NCBI GenBank assembly: GCA_023415715.1
Contig: JAEZJP010000093.1
Span: forward strand, 1-10,181
DNA: 10,181 nt
Reading direction: 5' to 3'
Source of the DNA: Bacillota bacterium
GTDB taxonomy: Bacteria; Bacillota; Clostridia; Christensenellales; Aristaeellaceae
Within the stretch, counting starts at the first letter, position 1. Every line of letters starts with the position of its first letter. The notes beneath the pieces were generated by a model. That model saw only the letters and a list, made by a program, of their open reading frames with translations. It was not told the origin of the DNA and searched no databases. Below are positions 6,706-10,181 of this stretch, piece by piece. A program made the position numbers and the translations under genes.

Positions 6706-7881
6706 TTATGGTATTGCGCCGGCCTCCCAAGGCTTGGGAAGCGCAATGTCCGCCAGTATTTCCGCTATGGCAGTGGCTTCCAGCATCCTTCCTTCTATCA
6801 TACAATAATCTACCCATTTGTCAACTGGTTCATGACCTGCGCCCAGTTTTTGCGAAAGCTCGCGAAGCGCTGCGAGCCCTGCCTCCGCTTTCACCTCCGC
6901 CTCATCCCTGGGAACTTTGGTCAAAGCCACCTCCTCAAACGTTTCGCGGCGCAAATAAACCGGCCACCACACCCCGCCGATGGGCAACATTTCCACCGTT
7001 CGGTCGGACTGCAAAAACTCCGGCGTATCCAATGTACCCACCTGAAAATATGGCGTTTGTACTACCTGGCTGACGTAAGCGCGGCCTGTGGGTTCGCTGT
7101 GAACCTCATCCAGGGGGATGCGCACTTTCGTTCCCACCCAACCCCTGGCCATGGCGATTCCCCGGGCCTTCACCGGTATTTTTTCCTCTCCGGTACCCCG
7201 TTCCCAGCCGGAGATGAGCACCTGCCCGGCCCGCACCATTTCCCCGGGTTTGCACATAGGCGTTCCGGCCAGCGGCAGCAATGATACGAGAATACCGTCC
7301 CGTTGCGCCACCACGTCCCCAGGGCCACCCTCTGTCTCCACTCCCGGCGGAGGCACACCCAATACGCAGCGGATGACTAGCGCAGCACCCCTATAGTAGG
7401 ATTGCACCCAGGCCACCTTTGGCATGCGCCATTCCAGTCTGCTTGTCAATTCCTGAAGGGAAACGTTCCGTTTCCATATTCCCGGGTGGATGTTCTGCTC
7501 CTTCATATACAGCCGTACTTCGCTTTCATAGGGTCCCGCATCCAGAATATCAATGCGCCATATGAATTGCATGGAAACGATGGCAAGCGAAAGGCACAGC
7601 ACAAGCCCTATTGCCACTGCCAGCCGCTTTTTTAGCCAATTGCGCACTGCAGAAAGCCTTTTGTGCTTAAGCCGTGTCAGCTTCCAACCACGCTTTTCCG
7701 CCAATTCAGAAAGCTTTGCATAGTCTGATTCCACGCACACGCCTTCTACGGCTTTGAGGCCGCTGCGCTTGAGATCATGCAGCATGATGTTTTGCTCGCC
7801 GGCAAGATTCAAAAGCCGCTCCAGGCTGAGCCCCTCCACGCGGAAGGAAACCAAAAAGAGCTGCTTGGCTATATCCATCAC
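6706..7881 (-). CDS. yqfD: Sporulation protein YqfD
   Basis: This 391-residue protein matches YqfD, a mother-cell (sigma-E regulon) sporulation protein of spore-forming Bacillota; its exact function is poorly understood. The N-terminal domain (1-80) includes a basic stretch (about 64-85). A single membrane helix (about 86-107, RLAVAIGLVLCLSLAIVSMQF) follows, then a large presumed extracytoplasmic domain. Typical features there are HPGIWKRNV (132-140), LTSRLEWRMPKVAWV (145-159) and the GxxVxAGQVLISG-like segment near 213-225. The start is a GTG at 7881, overlapping the yqfC stop (GTGA), with GGAGG (7892-7896) 10 bases upstream; the ATG three bases later is the alternative. Length is close to the B. 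subtilis protein. It stops 35 bases before the phoH TTG start. Confidence 0.9.
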   Translation of the reverse strand: MMDIAKQLFLVSFRVEGLSLERLLNLAGEQNIMLHDLKRSGLKAVEGVCVESDYAKLSELAEKRGWKLTRLKHKRLSAVRNWLKKRLAVAIGLVLCLSLAIVSMQFIWRIDILDAGPYESEVRLYMKEQNIHPGIWKRNVSLQELTSRLEWRMPKVAWVQSYYRGAALVIRCVLGVPPPGVETEGGPGDVVAQRDGILVSLLPLAGTPMCKPGEMVRAGQVLISGWERGTGEEKIPVKARGIAMARGWVGTKVRIPLDEVHSEPTGRAYVSQVVQTPYFQVGTLDTPEFLQSDRTVEMLPIGGVWWPVYLRRETFEEVALTKVPRDEAEVKAEAGLAALRELSQKLGAGHEPVDKWVDYCMIEGRMLEATAIAEILADIALPKPWEAGAIP

Positions 7882-8162
7882 GGCTTTTTTTCCTCCCTCC
7901 GAGGCTCATACCCAATGAAGGCTATATTGCCGGTCACAACCGCGTCCATGGGCCCGTAATGCGTAATCTGAAGTTCTGTACCCTCTATTGTCAGAATACC
8001 GCAGGAAGTTCGAAGCCGGATTGTCCCCTCCTGATAGGCCAATATACCCTGATGCTGCTCCACAATCAGCCTCCGCCGGCCGTACCATATCAATTTGGGC
8101 CAGCCCATGAGCACATCCTCGGGAATGCCGCTCATGTCCGCCGCCTTTTCCCGCCACTTCAT
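7878..8162 (-). CDS. yqfC: Sporulation protein YqfC
   Basis: This 94-residue protein fits the YqfC family (about 93 residues), part of the mother-cell sigma-E regulon and paired with yqfD in spore formers. The first segment (MKWREKAADMSGIPEDVLMGWPKLIWYGRRRLIVEQH, about 1-37) shows the family's PxDVxxxxPxxxxxG pattern. The later part (38-94) is a run of short beta-like strands ending in a charged tail (EPRREEKKP). No membrane segment is seen. I chose the ATG at 8162 because GGGAGGG (8169-8175) sits 6 bases upstream; the longer version from 8195 would add 11 residues and include that binding site as codons. It overlaps yqfD by four bases and is the first gene of the operon. Confidence 0.87.
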   Translation of the reverse strand: MKWREKAADMSGIPEDVLMGWPKLIWYGRRRLIVEQHQGILAYQEGTIRLRTSCGILTIEGTELQITHYGPMDAVVTGNIAFIGYEPRREEKKP

Positions 8163-8213
8163 GCGCTGCCCTCCCAATCTGATGCATGTGCACATATGCT
8201 TCCATGCTTATAA

Positions 8214-8242
8214 AGCCTATGGGCTGAGCACGAAAATCATGC
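8214..8242 (-). promoter_or_regulatory. Candidate sigma-E-type promoter for yqfC
   Basis: On the minus strand, GCATGAT (8236-8242) and CATAGGCT (8214-8221) are separated by 14 bases. The spacing and the CATAnnnT-type -10 agree with sigma-E promoters of Bacillota, and yqfC/yqfD belong to the sigma-E regulon in B. subtilis. Predicted transcription would start near 8207, about 45 bases before the ATG at 8162. Neither box is a perfect consensus match, so this is a proposal. I saw no convincing sigma-A promoter on this strand here. Confidence 0.35.
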
Positions 8243-8296
8243 TTTCGGGAAAATACCAAATCATTTCTTTCATATTTAAAGACCAAAAAGAAATTC

Positions 8297-8324
8297 TTGA
8301 AGTTTTCATTTATTTCTGTATAAT
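8297..8324 (+). promoter_or_regulatory. Sigma-A promoter of the symporter gene
   Basis: TTGAAG (8297-8302) and a perfect TATAAT (8319-8324) are separated by 16 bases in AT-rich DNA. The predicted start is near 8331, giving a leader of about 54 bases. It points away from yqfC, so the region is a divergent promoter region. Confidence 0.65.
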
Positions 8325-8337
8325 TTGCATTGAAGGC

Positions 8338-8357
8338 GTTCCCCATGTGCAGGGAAC
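8338..8357 (+). repeat. Palindromic element in the symporter leader
   Basis: A perfect inverted repeat GTTCCC (8338-8343) / GGGAAC (8352-8357) with an 8-base centre CATGTGCA lies just downstream of the predicted transcription start and upstream of the ribosome binding site. It could be a repressor operator or a leader hairpin. The arms are short, so chance is not excluded. Confidence 0.4.
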
Positions 8358-8384
8358 AAGTAGTATGGAAGGTGGGTGTCCCAA

Positions 8385-9938
8385 TTGAAGATTGCAGTTC
8401 TGGTTCTCTATGCCCTGATGATGGTCGCCGTCATCTTTTTCACCGCCCGAAAAACAATCTCCCTCAACGAATTTCTGTTGGGAGGAAGAAATGTCGGCCC
8501 ATGGATGAGCGCTTTGTCCTATGGGACCGCCTATTTTTCTGCTGTCATCATCATCGGCTATGCCGGCTCGGTGGGATGGGACGCAGGCTTTTCAGCCATT
8601 TGGGCAGGCATCGGCAATGCCCTTATCGGGGGATTGCTGGCCTGGTCGCTGCTGGCAAAGCCAGCACGGCAGATGGGTGAGAGGCTGAATGTGGCCACCT
8701 TGCCCAGCTTCTTTGAAAAGCGGTATCAGTCCAAAACGCTGAAGGTGCTGTCCTCTTTGATCATCTTCATATTCCTTCTTCCGTACTCCGCATCGGTGTA
8801 CAAGGGGCTTGGCCGGATGTTCCAGATGGCCATGGGATTTGACTACACCTGGTGCGTGATCGGTATCGCGGTTTTGTCCTCTGTTTACCTTTTCCTTGGC
8901 GGCTATAAAGCTACCGCTGTTACGGACTTCATTCAGGGGATCATAATGCTCTTTGGGATCTCCGCCGTGATTTTTTATATTTTAAAGGGCGCCGGCGGGG
9001 CCGCAGCGGGCCTTGCGCAGCTAGGTACCGACTTAGTAGGCGGCCCCGGCTACAATTCCCTGTTCCCGCCCAAAGGAAAAGAGCTCTTCCTCTTTTCCAA
9101 TGTAGTGCTCACCTCACTTGGGGTGCTTGGCATGCCTCATATGATCCACAAGTTTTTCGCCATACGCGAGACAGCCGCCATACGCCGTGCAACAGTCATT
9201 TCGACCCTCTTTTGCATCATCATCGCAGGCGGAGCGTACTTTGCAGGCAGCTTCGGCCGGGTGGTGCTCAGCAAGATCACGAATGATGCGGGCCAAACGC
9301 TTCATTCCCTCGTAAACAACGGTACCATGGTGAAGGATGCCATTATGCCCACCATGCTTACCGATCAAACGGTGGTAGGCATCCCCGACGCCCTCCTTGG
9401 GCTGATCGTGGTGCTTTTGCTTTCCGCCAGCATTTCCACGCTGACGGCGCTGGTGCTCTCCTCTTCCTCCGTGCTGTCCATTGACCTATTGGGCTCTCTT
9501 TTCCCCAAAATGAGTGCCAAACGCACCACGCTTACCATGCGGCTTTTATGTGTGGTGTTCATCCTCTTCTCCCTAGCAGTGAACTTTCTCATGCAGGGTA
9601 CGCCCATTATTTCCCTCATGTCTCTGTCCTGGGGCACGATCGCAGGCGCATTTCTTGCACCGTTCCTTTACGGCCTGCTGTGGAAGGGCGTTACGAAGGC
9701 CGGTGTCTATGCCGGTGTCCTGTGCGGCGTGCTGATTTCCCTGCTGCCTCCGATAATCAGCGGTAATTTCGCCTTATCCCCCGTAAGCGGTGCATCGGCC
9801 ATGGTGGCCGGGTTGGTAATCGTTCCCCTGGTCAGTGTCCTCACAAAGAAATGGGGCTTTTCCCAAGACCATATCACCATGGTGTTCGGCAAAAAAGAAC
9901 AAAGCGCATCAAAGGCTTCTGTTTCTGCAAATACATGA
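8385..9938 (+). CDS. Sodium:solute symporter (SSS family)
   Basis: This 517-residue integral membrane protein belongs to the sodium:solute symporter family (TC 2.A.21), which imports sugars, amino acids, carboxylates or vitamins with Na+. Many hydrophobic helices (probably 12-13) are visible from residue 2 to about 487. Family hallmarks are LGGRNVGPWMSALSYGTAYFSA (32-53), GGYKATAVTDFIQGIIMLFG (172-191) and ASISTLTALVLSSSSVLS (348-365). The last corresponds to the Ser/Thr-rich helix that binds sodium in PutP and vSGLT. The C-terminal tail is short and polar. The substrate cannot be named; proline-type (PutP clade) is a reasonable but unproven guess. I chose the TTG at 8385 because AAGGTGG (8369-8375) is 9 bases upstream; a GTG at 8376 (three extra residues) would directly abut that site. 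It stands alone between its own promoter and terminator. Confidence 0.92.
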   Translation: MKIAVLVLYALMMVAVIFFTARKTISLNEFLLGGRNVGPWMSALSYGTAYFSAVIIIGYAGSVGWDAGFSAIWAGIGNALIGGLLAWSLLAKPARQMGERLNVATLPSFFEKRYQSKTLKVLSSLIIFIFLLPYSASVYKGLGRMFQMAMGFDYTWCVIGIAVLSSVYLFLGGYKATAVTDFIQGIIMLFGISAVIFYILKGAGGAAAGLAQLGTDLVGGPGYNSLFPPKGKELFLFSNVVLTSLGVLGMPHMIHKFFAIRETAAIRRATVISTLFCIIIAGGAYFAGSFGRVVLSKITNDAGQTLHSLVNNGTMVKDAIMPTMLTDQTVVGIPDALLGLIVVLLLSASISTLTALVLSSSSVLSIDLLGSLFPKMSAKRTTLTMRLLCVVFILFSLAVNFLMQGTPIISLMSLSWGTIAGAFLAPFLYGLLWKGVTKAGVYAGVLCGVLISLLPPIISGNFALSPVSGASAMVAGLVIVPLVSVLTKKWGFSQDHITMVFGKKEQSASKASVSANT

Positions 9939-9961
9939 TTTCGTATTTTTCATCTACATGC

Positions 9962-9997
9962 AAAATCCAGCCAATAAGGCTGGATTTTCAATTTTTT
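9962..9997 (+). terminator. Rho-independent terminator of the symporter gene
   Basis: A perfect 11-bp stem AAAATCCAGCC (9962-9972) / GGCTGGATTTT (9978-9988) with an AATAA loop is followed by CAA and six T residues. It lies 23 bases after the stop codon at 9936-9938. The A4 start of the stem gives only a weak T tract in the opposite direction. Confidence 0.9.
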
Positions 9998-10089
9998 GCG
10001 TTTTGAATGCATACATCACCACGAAAGATATCCGTTTCTCGGTGCTTCTTTGCCGCGTCACTCTTACCTGCCCCAATCATACAATAAAC

Positions 10090-10115
10090 TACAGGCTATA
10101 TGATGTTTGCCTGTA
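10090..10115 (+). repeat. Inverted repeat upstream of the right-edge gene
   Basis: TACAGGC (10090-10096) and GCCTGTA (10109-10115) form a perfect 7-bp inverted repeat separated by 12 bases. It ends 23 bases before the ATG at 10139. It could be an operator or a weak hairpin. Apart from this and weak promoter-like stretches, 9998-10120 shows nothing I can name. Confidence 0.4.
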
Positions 10116-10138
10116 AAACCAAAAAAGGGTGTATGCCC

Positions 10139-10181
10139 ATGAAGCAAAACGACTCTCTTGCCGGCGGCGTGGCCTTTTCCA
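10139..10181 (+). CDS. N-terminal fragment of an unidentified protein (cut by window edge)
   Basis: Fourteen codons are visible: MKQNDSLAGGVAFS. The ATG at 10139 is preceded by AAGGG (10125-10129) with a 9-base spacer; an in-frame ATG at 10133 is possible but too close to the binding site. The fragment is too short to assign a family. It follows the symporter terminator, so it is a separate transcription unit. Confidence 0.5.
   Translation, partial: MKQNDSLAGGVAFS

Noticed and set aside
5747..6808. 353-codon plus-strand open frame
   Set aside because: It lies antisense to phoH and the end of yqfD, both clearly real families. Its translation is rich in His, Arg and Ile with no recognisable domain and no ribosome binding site.
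7906..8346. 146-codon minus-strand frame reaching across the intergenic region
   Set aside because: Its second half is yqfC read in another frame and its first part crosses both promoters with no ribosome binding site.
8325..8384. Possible riboswitch in the symporter leader
   Set aside because: The leader is only about 54 bases with one 6-bp hairpin and no terminator or known riboswitch core; too short for the classes I know.
10001..10085. Sigma-A promoter for the right-edge gene (TTGAAT near 10001 or TACAAT at 10080)
   Set aside because: TTGAAT pairs only with a poor -10, and TACAAT has no -35 at 16-18 bases, so neither was good enough to annotate.

Overview
The window looks like chromosomal DNA from an anaerobic, low-to-mid GC member of the Bacillota (class Clostridia or close to it). 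The evidence is the gene order yqfC-yqfD-phoH-pgpH-ybeY-cdd-era, which is the conserved arrangement in endospore formers such as Bacillus subtilis. Strong GGAGG-type ribosome binding sites, frequent GTG/TTG starts and TGnTATAAT promoters also fit. I cannot name a genus from the sequence. Most of the window is housekeeping DNA, not a mobile or defence island. I see no transposases, phage genes, CRISPR arrays, tRNAs or rRNAs.

Layout from left to right. Positions 1-44 (minus strand) hold the first 14 codons of a gene leaving the window, probably a PurR-type repressor, with its promoter at 87-116. Positions 151-187 hold the terminator of the next gene. Positions 228-1322 (minus) encode a secreted DUF3048 (YerB-like) protein with its own promoter. 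A strong hairpin at 1473-1504 ends a six-gene minus-strand operon that runs from 8162 down to 1519: yqfC, yqfD, phoH, pgpH, a fused ybeY-cdd gene, and era. The genes are separated by at most about 35 bases or overlap, so they are very likely cotranscribed. A 222-base divergent intergenic region (8163-8384) carries a sigma-A promoter and a palindromic leader for a plus-strand sodium:solute symporter (8385-9938). It also carries a sigma-E-like promoter candidate facing the operon. A terminator follows the symporter, and a new plus-strand gene begins at 10139 and is cut by the window edge.

How the genes work together: YbeY (rRNA maturation), Era (30S assembly GTPase) and PhoH (ATPase often linked to RNA metabolism) form a ribosome/RNA group. 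PgpH is a membrane HD phosphodiesterase of the c-di-AMP-degrading family. Cytidine deaminase does pyrimidine salvage. YqfC and YqfD are sporulation proteins of the mother-cell programme. The most unusual trait is the single continuous reading frame joining YbeY to cytidine deaminase, together with the absence of dgkA, which lies between these two genes in B. subtilis.
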